This document shows, one piece after another, positions 20,735-30,926 of a DNA stretch of 64,000 bases. This stretch comes from Peribacillus frigoritolerans. GTDB lineage: Bacteria; Bacillota; Bacilli; Bacillales; DSM-1321. The notes under the pieces are model-generated. The model worked only from the letters and a program-made list of their open reading frames with translations, ran no database searches and was not told where the DNA came from. The translations under genes were made by a program, and so were the position numbers. Numbering within the stretch: the stretch's first letter is position 1; each line of letters begins with the position of its first letter. The stretch spans positions 1,364,001-1,428,000 of the forward strand of contig JAUPFL010000002.1 of the NCBI GenBank assembly GCA_030562215.1, read 5' to 3'.

Positions 20735-21328
20735 CATATCCAAATCCACTTAAACTTTAACTTCTAGAGCATAACCGTTCAATATTTTTCAGGCACTTGA
20801 TTGAGCTGATGGTTAAAAGCCTGTACATTTTTCGAGATTTCATTGACTGATAGAACACATTATAAACAACATCTGATTTGAGCCTTTCCACAATCCCTCA
20901 ATCAGATTTAATTAAAGTAAAATCAACAGTTCTAAGCGAAGTTGATGCTCTTCTAATAAAGTCGAATCAACTTCGCGTGATACTGTTCTTCATCTATGCA
21001 AAAAATGATCACCGGTTTCATAGTCGAGTGTTCCGATGAGTTCGGTGAACAGGTCAACAGTTTCGGTTTGGAACTATAGCTACAGTAGTATAAAAACCAC
21101 TTGATGAAAGAAGCAAAGAAACTTGAAAAAAATCTCTTTTTAATCGACCTTGACGGAAATCAATTGGGCCACAACAAATTGCGTTTACTTGAAGAAAGAA
21201 AGGCAACATGCTCTATTTAGCAAGAGGCAAATTGTCTCTCCGTACTGTTTAGGATTTCTGTTAATGTTTTGTTCTCTAGTGCCTTTATAAAGGGGTTTAA
21301 ACAATTTCAAAATAGGGGTGAAGGAAAA
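20735..21328. other. Intergenic region, no confident gene
   Basis: Nothing that I can name. A short stretch at 21104-21220 reads MKEAKKLEKNLFLIDLDGNQ and could be a C-terminal gene relic. A palindromic CGAAGTTGAT...ATCAACTTCG pair lies near 20937-20977. Confidence 0.4.
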
Positions 21329-21904
21329 GTGTCAAATGCTGTAAAGTTATATCAATTAAGTCGAAAAGTACATAAATGGGCAGGATTAATTTTATCTGTT
21401 TTTTTTATGTTCATAGCAGTCACAGGCCTCTTGCTTGTTTATATGATACCACTCGGAGTGGCTGATGAGTTAAGGACGGGGAAAGAGGCAAGTCCAAGTC
21501 AATCGATACCTATGGATAAGGTGGTGTCCATTGCCACGTCTCAGGGGCTTCCAGGTGTAACATCGGTAGAAGATATCTTTAGAATAGAATATAGACCAAG
21601 TGCAAATGTTTACCAGATTCGCTTTAATAACAGCCAAGGTGTTCAAATCGATGCGAGTACCGGAAAAGTATTATCTACAAACCCAGATTACTCAACTTTC
21701 CTCATTACTTTGCATGATGGATCCTTCTTTGGTAATTGGTATAGATACAGTGCACTAACATTCGCAGGTTTATCTCTCATTCTACTATCATTTTCCGGGT
21801 ATTATATGGTGGGCTATCCACTTTATAAGCGTTTAATGACAAGAAAAAAAGCAAAAAGCATGGAAAATATAGCTAAACTAAGTAATAAAGATATAAATAA
21901 GTGA
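21329..21904 (+). CDS. PepSY domain membrane protein (first of pair)
   Basis: About 191 residues: basic N-terminus, first membrane helix (LILSVFFMFIAVTGLLLVYM), an extracellular PepSY-like region (residues about 55-120, INSSQ-like NNSQGVQIDASTGKVLST) and a second helix (SALTFAGLSLILLSFSGYYMV), then a lysine-rich tail. GTG 21329 is chosen because AGGGGTGAAGG lies 5 bases before. A second, larger PepSY protein starts 100 bases downstream, so they are probably cotranscribed. PepSY-TM proteins are often linked to iron uptake or ferric reduction; no Fur box was found here, so the role is open. Confidence 0.8.
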   Translation: MSNAVKLYQLSRKVHKWAGLILSVFFMFIAVTGLLLVYMIPLGVADELRTGKEASPSQSIPMDKVVSIATSQGLPGVTSVEDIFRIEYRPSANVYQIRFNNSQGVQIDASTGKVLSTNPDYSTFLITLHDGSFFGNWYRYSALTFAGLSLILLSFSGYYMVGYPLYKRLMTRKKAKSMENIAKLSNKDINK

Positions 21905-22004
21905 TACCCCATTTTTTTTGTCATTTTTATACCGCCAACACTTTGCTGGTATGACCCCGTTATATCAAATATCAAAAAAAGACGGAAAGAAAGGAGATAT
22001 CAAT

Positions 22005-23302
22005 TTGAATATTGTCCTAAATAACGAACGTAGGACCGTAAACTCCTTGTCTGGAGCCATTTGGAGGTGGCATTTTTACGCTGGGATGGTATTCGCTCCA
22101 TTTCTGATTCTTTTGGCAATAACTGGAGGTATTTATCTATTCAAGCCTGAGATCGAGTCACTCCTATATAAAAATTATTACTATGTTCAAGCAGAAGGTC
22201 AGAAGTTGCCAGCTTCCAAACAATTTGAGAAAGTAAAAGAATCTCATCCAGATGGTCAATTCACACGATACAAGCCTGGTGTTGAAGGAAATCGATCTTC
22301 AGAAGTGGGGATTCTTGATGGTAATAAATCACTAACGGTTTTTGTCAATCCCTATAATGGCAAAATCGTTGGAGAACTAGATGATGCCGATCGATTCATG
22401 GCTAAAATAGAGAAGTTGCATGGTCAATTGATGGTAGGTAAAGTTGGCGATCTACTGATAGAACTTGCAGTGTGTTGGGGCTTGATTCTCTCAATCACCG
22501 GCATGTATCTCTGGAGGCCCAAGGATCGAAAGGGGGTATTCAAAAGGTTGATTCTCCGGCAAAAACGGGGCAAGCGAGCCTTTTGGCGGGATATTCATGC
22601 AATGACGGGCTTTCTCATGTCATTGGGTATTGTTTTTTTAATCTTGACCGGTTTACCTTGGACTGGATTTGGGGGCAGCAAGTCCAACAAATAGGGACAA
22701 ACACAGGTACGGGAATTCCAGCCCCTGTATGGGGAGAAACACCGAAGTCGACCGAACCGGCAAAAGGGAATGTTTCCTCTATTTCCATCGATGAGATCGT
22801 AAGGATTGCTGAATCCCGGAAATTATATCCGGGGTATGATGTGTACTTCCCTGATGCTCCAAAAGGAGTCTACACTGTACAGGTTTTCCTTCCCAAATCT
22901 ACAGATGAAGCTACATTACATATCGATCAATACAATGGGAAAGTACTAAGCGATTCTCGATACAAGGATTATGGTCTTCTAGGAAAGGCCATTACCACGG
23001 GATATTATCTTCACATTGGAGCCGAGCTTGGCTTGATAAATCAAATTGTGGGGCTCATCATCTGTATAGGAATCGTGCTCATCGTTGTTACAGGGATTTT
23101 GATGTGGTGGAAACGAAAACCTAACAACAAACTAGGTGCACCTCCTCAACCAAAGAATTTCAAGATGGAAAAAGGTTTAGCTTTGATTATTGTAATTTTT
23201 AGTATTATATTTCCATTGGTAGGAGTATCTTTGCTCTTTGTTTTTCTTTTGGATTGGCTGGTGACTCGCCGGATTCACCGAGTAAAGCAGTGGATTGGGT
23301 AA
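22005..23302 (+). CDS. PepSY-associated TM helix protein (1 frame break)
   Basis: About 433 residues with four membrane helices and two PepSY regions: WRWHFYAGMVFAPFLILLAI, then HGQLMVGKVGDLLIELAVCW, then RDIHAMTGFLMSLGIVFL, and C-terminal YLHIGAELGLINQIVGLII and GILMWWKRKP. Conserved His residues face heme or iron chemistry in relatives. TTG 22005 is chosen because AAGGAG lies 8 bases upstream. T22668-22670 is one base short; with four T the frame reads PWTGFWGQQVQQIGTNTG. Related to membrane iron-reductase-like proteins; substrate unknown. Confidence 0.82.
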
Positions 23303-23449
23303 ATGTCACTTTAGACGTTATTTTTCATTTTTTGATTAAGTTACGATTTAAATAGCTGAGAAGGAGTATTAAACATAGGTTTAATGCTCTTTTTTTCGTT
23401 AAGAAAAGTAAGTTCGGTGTTTTTAAACGGGTGCTTTATTTCAATAAGA

Positions 23450-23495
23450 GAGGTTGCTGAGGCAGCCTTTTTCTTATGGCACTAACGGGGCAGGT
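23450..23495 (+). repeat. Interspersed repeat, copy 1
   Basis: GAGGTTGCTGAGGCAGCC followed by a T-run and, after a variable stretch, AACGGGGCAGGT. The same arrangement is at 55048-55094, upstream of an IS110 relic. GGTTGCTGAGGCAGCC plus TTTTT also looks like a small terminator hairpin. Confidence 0.65.
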
Positions 23496-23585
23496 ACTTG
23501 AAGAAGAGCTATGTTAATAGCTTAACCACTTTTACTAATTTATGGTAACATTAAATTAATGAATTTTATTAGGAGAGCTAAAATT

Positions 23586-23834
23586 ATGGGGATTATACTT
23601 TCAATTTTTTACGGCTTTATTGGATTATTTATTCTATATATAGTTATCGAAACAGCAGTAAGGAAAGGAATAAACAGTTCAATAATTGGTAAGTAAGGGG
23701 ACACTCATGAAGGTCTGAAAAAACCTTGGAGGAGTGCCTAAGTTATTATTTGTTCCAAAACTCGTCAATTTCTTGAAAATAAGTATGGAATTAAAGAAAA
23801 TAAAAAGTCTTTTCTTGATGATGAATTTAGATAA
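23586..23834 (+). pseudogene. Small membrane protein interrupted by an in-frame 75-base segment
   Basis: ATG 23586 (AGGAGAG upstream) encodes one membrane helix (IILSIFYGFIGLFILYIV) and then IETAVRKGINSSIIG. After 75 bases containing two stops, the same frame resumes at 23766 with QFLENKYGIKENKKSFLDDE and ends at 23834. I read the outer parts as one small protein of about 58 residues, similar to short hypothetical proteins of Bacilli; this similarity is from memory. The inserted segment 23691-23765 folds as a hairpin with AAGGT/ACCTT inside. Confidence 0.45.
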
Positions 23835-23912
23835 TGATAAATAAATTGGATTTTTAGCTAACGGGTGCATCAGCTACGAAATTCTGCGAAAAAGTCTAAA
23901 GGAGTTAAAATA

Positions 23913-24131
23913 ATGAAGGTACTTATGAGGTATTTTACGTTAATTACTATTTTAACAATAATTTGTGGTTGTCAAAAAAACTATTCTGGAGAATATGTAC
24001 AATGGGGAGATACTGTTGAGACTGTTGACACAAAAAAATTAAAGGAAAATGATATCCCATACGAAATAAAGGATAATAAAGTTTTTATTCCCGAAGATGC
24101 CACAAAAAAGGCAACATTTTGCTGTACATAA
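23913..24131 (+). CDS. Small lipoprotein
   Basis: 72 residues from ATG 23913, with AAAGGAG 8 bases upstream. Signal peptide with lipobox TIICGC (Cys about 18), then KNYSGEYVQWGDTVETVDTK and a short charged domain ending FCCT. No known domain. Upstream in-frame codons lack a ribosome site, so this start is preferred. Confidence 0.65.
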   Translation: MKVLMRYFTLITILTIICGCQKNYSGEYVQWGDTVETVDTKKLKENDIPYEIKDNKVFIPEDATKKATFCCT

Positions 24132-24416
24132 TACAATAATTTTTTTCCTTAAGTAACTAACGTTTAAAGTAACAGTTAAAAAGGAAAATATCATTTTGGA
24201 CAAGAAAGATTGTGAAATAAGAATCGGAGCTGTCTTTAATGCAGCTCTTTCTTTATGCATCTTTGGCTTATTAAGTTTCCCTATAGCATTGAGCGCGACT
24301 TTAACACGTATCAAATATTTCCTCACCTTTATCCCCAGAAATATGATCTAGGAACAGCACATAGAATAGTATAGAAATAATGCGGGTAATGCCGGACATG
24401 GAGGGGATGTATTTAT

Positions 24417-25696
24417 ATGAGTACCAAATTAATCCGGCAGTTGATAAGGTCAAGGCAACAGGAATTAGTCGAACTTGCTGCTTCATTTATTCGAATTCCA
24501 TCTGAAAATCCATCGCCCGAGTTTAAGAAGCAGTCAGCAGAAATGGGGCGCCATATTAGCCGATACCTAGCATCAAAAGGGTTCTTGATTACCGAACACC
24601 GCCGTAGCGAAAATGCGCTGGTTACCGTGGTCTGTGATGCTCCCTTAACAAGGGTACCTGGTCCACGGCTCCTATTTTGTGGACATACAGATGTCGTACC
24701 TGCAGGCGATCGTTCACATTGGACCTTCGATCCTTTCTCAGGAGAAGTCAGAGCGGGTATGCTTTTGGGGAGGGAGCCTCCGATATGAAAGGAGGCTTGG
24801 CATCACTGGTTTTTGTGGCTGGACTACTTCAGGAGTTCGCCCCCACTCTTAATTTGAAAGGTAGCCTGGGAGTTATTGCCTCTCCGGATGAAGAGACTGG
24901 CGGCATGGAGGTGGCCTCGCTCCTGGAACAAGGATTGATTAAGGGTGATGCTTGCCTGATTGGTGAACCAACGGACCCCTACCATCCGAATGCCGGCGAA
25001 AAGGGCAAGGCATGGATGCAGGTGATCATACCAGGTCAGACAGATCATGGTAGCCTACACCCGCTTTATGGAATCTCCGCCATACGAAGAGGGGCAGCCG
25101 CGGTCGAAGCACTAACGAAGCTATGGGAGCTTAAGGTAACTCCTCCGGCAGAGCCTTGTCAACTTTTGTACAATACTGAGTGGCTCCTATCTCAGTATCC
25201 GGGAAATCCCTTATTGTCACAGTTACTTTATCGACCCTCTTACAATCCAGGTGTAATCCAGGGCGGGACAAATGTGAACGTTGTCGCAGACAAGTGTATC
25301 ATTAAAGTGGATACCCGGGTTCCATTCGGTATGAAGTCCGAGTTTCTACTTGATGTCGCCAGGAATCTTGTTATTGCTGCAGCGCCAGGTGCGGTTGTAG
25401 AGCCAATGGAACCATGCACTGACCCGAATTGGACCTTAGAGAATCGTCCAATTGTGAGGGCCATGGAACTGGGAATCCAGCGTGTCCTCGGAATGGAGGA
25501 ACCCGTCTTCAGCGTACTTTTGCTTGGTTCAAGTGATGCCAGTCACTTCCGGCACCATAGCATTGATACCGTCCTTTACGGTCCTGGGCTGGAATACACC
25601 ATCCATGGGTACGATGAGCAGGTTTCAGTGGAGAACTTAATAGAATCTGCCGAGATATATGCTGAGACCGCAGTCAAGTATCTTCGGTCATTTTAA
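24417..25696 (+). CDS. M20 family deacylase (ArgE/DapE type), 1 frame break
   Basis: Metallopeptidase-type amidohydrolase, about 427 residues. Metal ligands and catalytic residues are visible: FCGHTDVVPAGD (His and the catalytic Asp), SDMKGG (bridging Asp), DEETGGME (catalytic Glu) and the lid domain from about residue 190 with GGTNVNVVADKC. The single T at 24758 should be double: the corrected text is RAGYAFGEGASDMKGG. Base composition is more GC-rich than the flanking relics, possibly an acquired gene. Members include acetylornithine deacetylase and succinyl-diaminopimelate desuccinylase; which one is not decided. Confidence 0.88.
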
Positions 25697-26004
25697 ATCT
25701 ATTTTTACTAAAATTTATGTAGGGTAACGTCAGGATTTTGACAATTTATAACGTTAAGATAGAATCCCTTGTATCAATAGGGTTTAGCTGTTGCTATGGG
25801 GTCAATATTACCTGAAACAAGGCTTACTAGTGTCTCGTATAACTTGTCTAAACACATTTATCGTTGCTGCACCAACGATATCCACTTCCTGGAACAGCTT
25901 AACGTTGTAAACCCGCATTTTCCTGGCGCTGCCCCATAGTCATAAGGTGCAGCCAACATAGTGTAAAAACAGGTCACCAAAAGCAACTTGATCAATATTT
26001 AATT
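25697..26004. other. Intergenic region before the ATPase relic
   Basis: No gene recognised. The frame of the downstream ATPase stub continues a short way to the left (HQKQLDQYL), suggesting the left part of that gene has been lost. Confidence 0.35.
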
Positions 26005-26586
26005 ATGGATGAACAATTAAAAAATCTTATAACATACCATACTGAAGTTCAGAGTTCTTTAATTAATCAATACTTGGGAGGATTATCATTTACAATAAAT
26101 AATTACTTCAGACAAATTTCTCCTCATTCTTATTTTAATTATATTAATTTAATGACAAAGAAAAATGAGTTATTTGTACTTATGAATGATAAGGAATTGG
26201 AATACGAAGTTTTTGATGAAAATATTAATGAGTCTATAAATGCTAGTCTCACTTTAAGTGCAGCACAATCCATAATATTAGCAATGAGTATATTCTTAGC
26301 ATTAAATAAATCTCAGAATTGGAGTAAGTTAAATGTTATAGGCATTGATGATCCTTTCCAAAATTCAGATAATATTAATGCATATTCTTTTATAGATGTT
26401 ATTGCTAATCTAATATTAATAGATAATAGACAAGTAATAATTAGTACGCATGATTCTGATTTTGCAAAGTTATCAGTCAGAAAAATGAACTTAAAACCTG
26501 AGGATTATGCATATATCAAAATACAATCTTATACTAGAGACGCTATAGAGATTGAATCAGAACAATACAGATTGTTGGGGGATTAA
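26005..26586 (+). pseudogene. C-terminal stub of an SMC/RecF-like AAA ATPase
   Basis: 193 residues containing only the C-terminal half of an ABC-type ATPase: an ABC signature-like TLSAAQSIILAMSIFLALN, a Walker B/D-loop VIGIDDPFQNSDNIN and a switch histidine in QVIISTHDSDFAKL. The Walker A half and coiled coil are missing. Such ATPases occur in DNA repair and in several phage-defence systems; which one this came from cannot be told. The surroundings are IS relics. Confidence 0.6.
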
Positions 26587-26668
26587 CAAATGAGTTTTTT
26601 CTTCAATAAAATCCACTATTTATCTTGTATCACGGTATTTTCAAACTTGCATTATATTACTTATAAAA

Positions 26669-26701
26669 AAACCGCAACACAGAATTTCTGTGTTGCGGTT
26701 A
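26669..26701 (-). terminator. Strong hairpin (terminator)
   Basis: AACCGCAACACAGAA / TTCTGTGTTGCGGTT, almost perfect, with A-run on the left, so the T-tail favours the minus strand. Confidence 0.6.
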
Positions 26702-26789
26702 AAATTATGTTAAATTAAAGTTCTTTACTTTAACCGACTGTGTTTAGTCTTTTTGAAATAGTTACTTCTGGAGTTAGTATAGTTTCATG

Positions 26790-27504
26790 GACACATTTTA
26801 GTTAAGTCCTTACAATGATTTTTGAGAGGATGTGTCCGTCTTGGAACGTAAAAATACAGGTAAAAAATATAATAATGAATTCAAGAAGACTATTGCAGAT
26901 CTTTATCACTCGGGTAATTCGGTCAAAGAATTAAGCGGCGAATATGTGAATGGGCATGGGGAAAAGCAAAAAACAATGTACTCCACATCTCGAAATCCAC
27001 TTCAAAAAAGCGTGTATGAAAGTCACGTAATCAATCTTCGTATGTATATTGAGTTGCTTTTCATTACCAGACACCTCTCTGATTTGGAAGATCGTATAGT
27101 GGCCCTGGCAAATGAATTGGATGAATATAAGATCATCCAATCGATTCCCGGTATCCGAGAAAAAACGCAGCCACGATTATCTCTGAAATTGGTGAAATCA
27201 ATCGGTTTAATCATCCGAAAAAACTGGTTGCCTTCGCTGGAGAACCAAGTGTTCACTCATGGGGTAAGTTTACGGCAACCATTAATAGTATTTTAAAAGA
27301 GGTTCGAGCAGATACGTCATTCTCTGTATCTTGCCGTACTATGCGGCATAAGAAGTTCAAGGAACAAAAAACTTAAGCCTTCTATGAAAAGAAAAAATCA
27401 GAAGGAAAACCGGCCAAAGTGTCAATCGTTCCTGTATGAATAAGTTACTTCATTGGATTTACGCTTTATTAAAGAGAAAAGAAGCATTCCTAGATTTAGC
27501 CTGA
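26790..27504 (+). mobile_element. Chimeric IS relic: IS3-type orfA start joined to IS110-type transposase end
   Basis: The first part after a TGGACACATT end-like sequence encodes KKYNNEFKKTIADLYHSGNS and VKELSGEY, the start of an IS3/IS150-type orfA. From about 26946 the protein turns into the C-terminal region of an IS110 transposase: IIQSIPGI, then frames with HPKKLVAFAG-like and MNKLLHWIYALLKRKEAFLDLA ending at TGA 27502. Several frame breaks. Neither transposase could work. Confidence 0.75.
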
Positions 27505-27834
27505 TTAACGATATTCCCCAGAATTGCAAATCGCATCAATGTATTTATATCTTTCTAATGCTACTTTAATAAGATTCTTAAGGTTCTCCTCTCGCTCTGT
27601 TATTTGCTTAGTGTCATATACTTTCTTTAAATCAAATTTTATATTGTATTTTTCTCGGTACTGTGTAAAATCTTTAGATTTTAATATTAAATTAAATACC
27701 TTTTCTGACAAAAACGCATTGTAATAGAACTCTGGGTCAGGTGATTTTACCGTTTTATTAGAAAACACAGCTTTTTCCGGATCAATCTTGTAAATCACAA
27801 TATTAAAGATATATTTATTACCTTTCCTTTCCAA
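27505..27834 (-). CDS. Hypothetical protein, N-terminus uncertain
   Basis: 109 or more residues, charged and Tyr/Lys-rich (KVFNLILKSKDFTQYREKYN, KNLIKVALERYKYIDAIC). Open frame continues left of the TTG at 27834 to about 27925 without an ATG, so the start may be lost. Its stop touches the end of the IS110 relic. No family recognised. Confidence 0.4.
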   Translation of the reverse strand: MERKGNKYIFNIVIYKIDPEKAVFSNKTVKSPDPEFYYNAFLSEKVFNLILKSKDFTQYREKYNIKFDLKKVYDTKQITEREENLKNLIKVALERYKYIDAICNSGEYR

Positions 27835-28572
27835 ATTAGCCCAATTTTTAGTAATATTATTATCTCGGTTTAATACAAATTTAACCGTATGAAATTTGCC
27901 ATTCTTATTTTGTTTAACAACTAATTATTAATCTCCACTTTTTTCAACACCTCTAATCAATGAAAGAAAAAGAGCATAATTTTAATTACAAAGAGAGAAG
28001 CTTTATGTTCTTAAAACCGCTAACCCGGTCAGCTGATGTTCGAAGGAATTCTCCACTTTAAACAGAACTCTAGGCTGTTAAGTGCGATAGTTCAAATAAA
28101 CACATATAGAATTGGTTCATACAAACGGTTGCTACGAAGTAGTAGCATCCATAAGGTAAGAATAAGGTAAAAATATGAATATTTGTATTTTAACATTAAT
28201 ATCGATAGAATATATAAATTTCCTACAACTACAAATAAGTTTGCATATGATGAAAAATTACAACTTCACCCACAGGTGGAGTCTGAACAAAATGAAGTAG
28301 GATTCATACATCAATTGCTTGGAATTACATCATAACCTGTCATTGAACAATCCGTGTAGGTTCTATGTCTCTATCAAATAATTTTTGCACCAGAACCGAT
28401 AAAAGTCTATCCAAATGGAGTAACTAAATCACATCTAACTTATCAAGCAAAAATGGGGCGTGATAAAGATGGATATGCTTGCGAAAGATAAAAACCTATT
28501 TCAACACTTACTTGATATGTGACGAGTAAGAGTTTTTTGTTATAAACAAAAGGATAAATAGGGGTATGGAAA
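27835..28572. other. Decayed region without recognisable genes
   Basis: Short open stretches only. Nothing I can assign to a family. Consistent with a gene graveyard. Confidence 0.4.
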
Positions 28573-28707
28573 TTATTTGAGGAATGAGGGGCCCATGTGG
28601 AAAAATAGATTGAATTTTTTGAAGTTTAATTGAGAGCGTAAAGCACAAAGTATTTCATGTTCCTCGTTTTCAATAATGGCAGCTACTACGTTGATAACTT
28701 TTTTCAT
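28573..28707 (-). pseudogene. N-terminal stub of a NUDIX/MutT hydrolase
   Basis: Begins MKKVINVVAAIIENEEHEILC, the start of 8-oxo-dGTP diphosphatase-type NUDIX proteins, then leaves the family after about 26 residues and stops at 28573. The NUDIX box is missing. Confidence 0.6.
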
Positions 28708-28861
28708 GGAATCTCCCTATAGTGGTAATACATTGTTATCATATCATTTTTATTTAAAGGAAATGTAAAAAGGTGTTTACCCATTTCTATTTTTGTATAA
28801 TCAAGTTATACAGTAATCAGAGGTAGCTTGATAAAGAGGCTATATTACGGAGGTGAAATCT

Positions 28862-28989
28862 GAACAAGTATGATGCTTTCTATAACTATTTAAAAAGCAC
28901 CTGGTGGGCAAATGGAGGGTATATTCAATGAGGCAGGATGGAAAGTTCAAAGTGTAGTGTTGGGTGAGTATGTTGAATTTATAAGATGA
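28862..28989 (+). pseudogene. Unidentified gene remnant
   Basis: After a GGAGGTGAAATCTG site the frame gives NKYDAFYNYLKSTWW and, one frame over, IFNEAGWKVQSVVLGEYVEFIR then stop. This looks like a short protein with an internal deletion; family not recognised. Confidence 0.3.
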
Positions 28990-29092
28990 AAATTTACATA
29001 ACGCGAATTAAAAAATGTAGAAGTGAATGTGGAGGCTGTTAATTAAACTATTAGGTAAGGTAGGTACGCAATTTTCTTGAATTAAGGTATGA

Positions 29093-29719
29093 GTGGTGGA
29101 TTTTAATGAAAATAGTAAACAAATTACCAAAAAGTACCAACGTTTACATTTGGACCTAATTAAAAATGGATGGGTTCCGATGAAAGAACCTAAGAATTTA
29201 ATAAGTGCTATTTTGTTATCTATCCCTTTAATGATTGTCGCTGCCATTATCTCTATTGGGCTAATAAATATCTTTTCCAATATTTCTTTAAGCGACTTTG
29301 GACTGACATCAAGTTCAATATCAATAACAATTAACCTAGGTATTATTTTTTTGCTAGTCTTCCTTTTAATACTTCACGAATTACTTCATTTGATTTTCAT
29401 TCCTAATTTTATTAAATCAGAAAAAACATATGTAGGACTTACTCTTTTCGGGGGTTTTGTGATAACGGAAGAAGAGGTTTTAAAATCAAGGTATATCTTC
29501 ATTACAATTGCTCCCTTCATGATTATTTCAATAATTTTCCCATTAATATTAGGTGTATTTGGACTATTAACACCGCCACTGGAATTTTTGATAATTCTAA
29601 ACTCAATGGCATCATCAGTTGATATACTTAATCTCCTACTTATAATTAAACAGGTACCGAATAATGCAATTCTGAAAAGTAATGGACCATACACTTATTG
29701 GAAAAAATCACTTAAATAA
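29093..29719 (+). CDS. DUF3267 putative membrane zinc metalloprotease
   Basis: 208 residues with four hydrophobic segments. The zincin-like motif HELLHL lies in the second helix (IFLLVFLLILHELLHLIFIP), followed by VGLTLFGGFVITEEE and two more helices. DUF3267 proteins are predicted intramembrane metalloproteases without known substrates. The GTG at 29093 or 29096 is the likely start; the ribosome site is weak. Intact, unlike its left neighbours. Confidence 0.75.
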   Translation: MVDFNENSKQITKKYQRLHLDLIKNGWVPMKEPKNLISAILLSIPLMIVAAIISIGLINIFSNISLSDFGLTSSSISITINLGIIFLLVFLLILHELLHLIFIPNFIKSEKTYVGLTLFGGFVITEEEVLKSRYIFITIAPFMIISIIFPLILGVFGLLTPPLEFLIILNSMASSVDILNLLLIIKQVPNNAILKSNGPYTYWKKSLK

Positions 29720-29806
29720 GAAAACTGTAAATAAAAGGTTTCCTTATTATTTAAGTGAGATTTTTTACAATATTCGGCAAAAATATAAGTACTATTTGAT
29801 TTATAC

Positions 29807-29839
29807 AAAAAGCTCGGTTAGTCAAAAAGCCGAGCTTTT
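29807..29839. terminator. Bidirectional terminator between DUF3267 gene and pdxK
   Basis: AAAAGCTCGG / CCGAGCTTTT. Confidence 0.85.
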
Positions 29840-29870
29840 GTTACTCTATTTTTTCCATTTTTTAAAGCAT

Positions 29871-30717
29871 TCATAATAACATTCGTAAATATTTTTCGAA
29901 GTTAACTCCTTCTACTTTAGGAATTTGCTCCAAGGAGGAATCATTGATAGCCTCTGTCAGGAATGCCACTGCGAGCTGTACGGATTTTTCTAGGTTCTCT
30001 CCACGCATCATGCTTCCCATAATCACAGATGCAAATAAATCACCAGTACCTGAATAGCTTTCACCGTTATACTGCGTCGCACTATAATAGGTTCTACTTC
30101 CGTCCAAATACATATTTCCGATAAACTGCTTCTCTGAATCTGCTGACGGTGGATTCATTCCAGTGATGATAACCTGAGCCCCCGTTTCTTGCTGCAACAT
30201 ATTCCCGGCTTCTTCTATCGCTTTAATATAGTCCTCTTCGTTTGAATAGCTATGCAGCTTTTCATAAGACAATCCGGCTAATAAACAGCACTCTGTAACA
30301 TTTGGTGTAATGACATCTGCACGCTTCACCAGTTCTCTCATAAGTACCAGTAATTCATCGGTAAAAAGTTTATAGACTTCTCCTATATCCCCCATTACTG
30401 GATCAACAAGTAAAATGGTTTCTTTTGTATAAAATTTATCTAAAAAATGGAAAATATTATTAATTTGCTCTTCACCAGTAACGAAGCCGGTATAGATTCC
30501 ATCAAAGGTTACATTAAGCTTGCTCCATTCTTCTATGAAGTATTTCATTTTGGATGTAAAATCTTCACAAAAAAACTTGGATATCCGGTTTGCGCAGTCA
30601 ATATGGCCGTTGGTAAAGGGCATGCCTGCACGCCCATGACCGAAAGAACCGGAATTGCAGCTGTTAATGAACATTTTCCAAAAGATGATAAATCCTGTAG
30701 TACAGCAACTTTTTCAT
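29871..30717 (-). CDS. pdxK: Pyridoxal kinase, PfkB/ThiD-like (2 frame breaks)
   Basis: Phosphorylates pyridoxal, pyridoxine and pyridoxamine for vitamin B6 salvage. Corrected N-terminus KKVAVLQDLSSFGKCSLTAAIPV has the substrate loop, then VDPVMGDIGEVYKLF, the nucleotide stretch ADVITPNVTECCLLAG and the catalytic GTGDLFASVIMG. Plus-strand A30569-30575 lacks one base. The ATG at 30715-30717 (GGAGGTTATT upstream) comes into frame if T30710-30714 is also one base short. About 282 residues. Divergent from a PdxU2-like transporter, which supports the B6 role. Confidence 0.87.
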
Positions 30718-30867
30718 AATAACCTCCATATGGCCTATCCACTTTAAACTTTATTTATCTTATCATAAATCAGCTAAAAACAGTCATCTCCTCTCTCTTT
30801 TCAATACGTATAATATCTGTATTTTTTATCAACTGACCTCATAGTTTTTTAATAAATTGACACTTTT

Positions 30868-30883
30868 AAAGACACCAGTCTTT
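30868..30883. promoter_or_regulatory. Inverted repeat in the pdxK/ECF divergent promoter region
   Basis: AAAGAC-ACCA-GTCTTT, perfect arms. A TTGACA lies at 30857 and TAAAAT at 30887, but their spacing (24) is too long for one simple sigma-A promoter. Candidate operator. Confidence 0.4.
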
Positions 30884-30926
30884 TGCTAAAATCATAGGAA
30901 AATTCTAGTTAGGAAGGTTTACAGAT

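Noticed and set aside
24301..24486. Minus-strand ORF with a membrane-like N-terminus overlapping the M20 gene start
   Set aside because: It overlaps the promoter and first codons of a well-supported gene and lacks a ribosome site.
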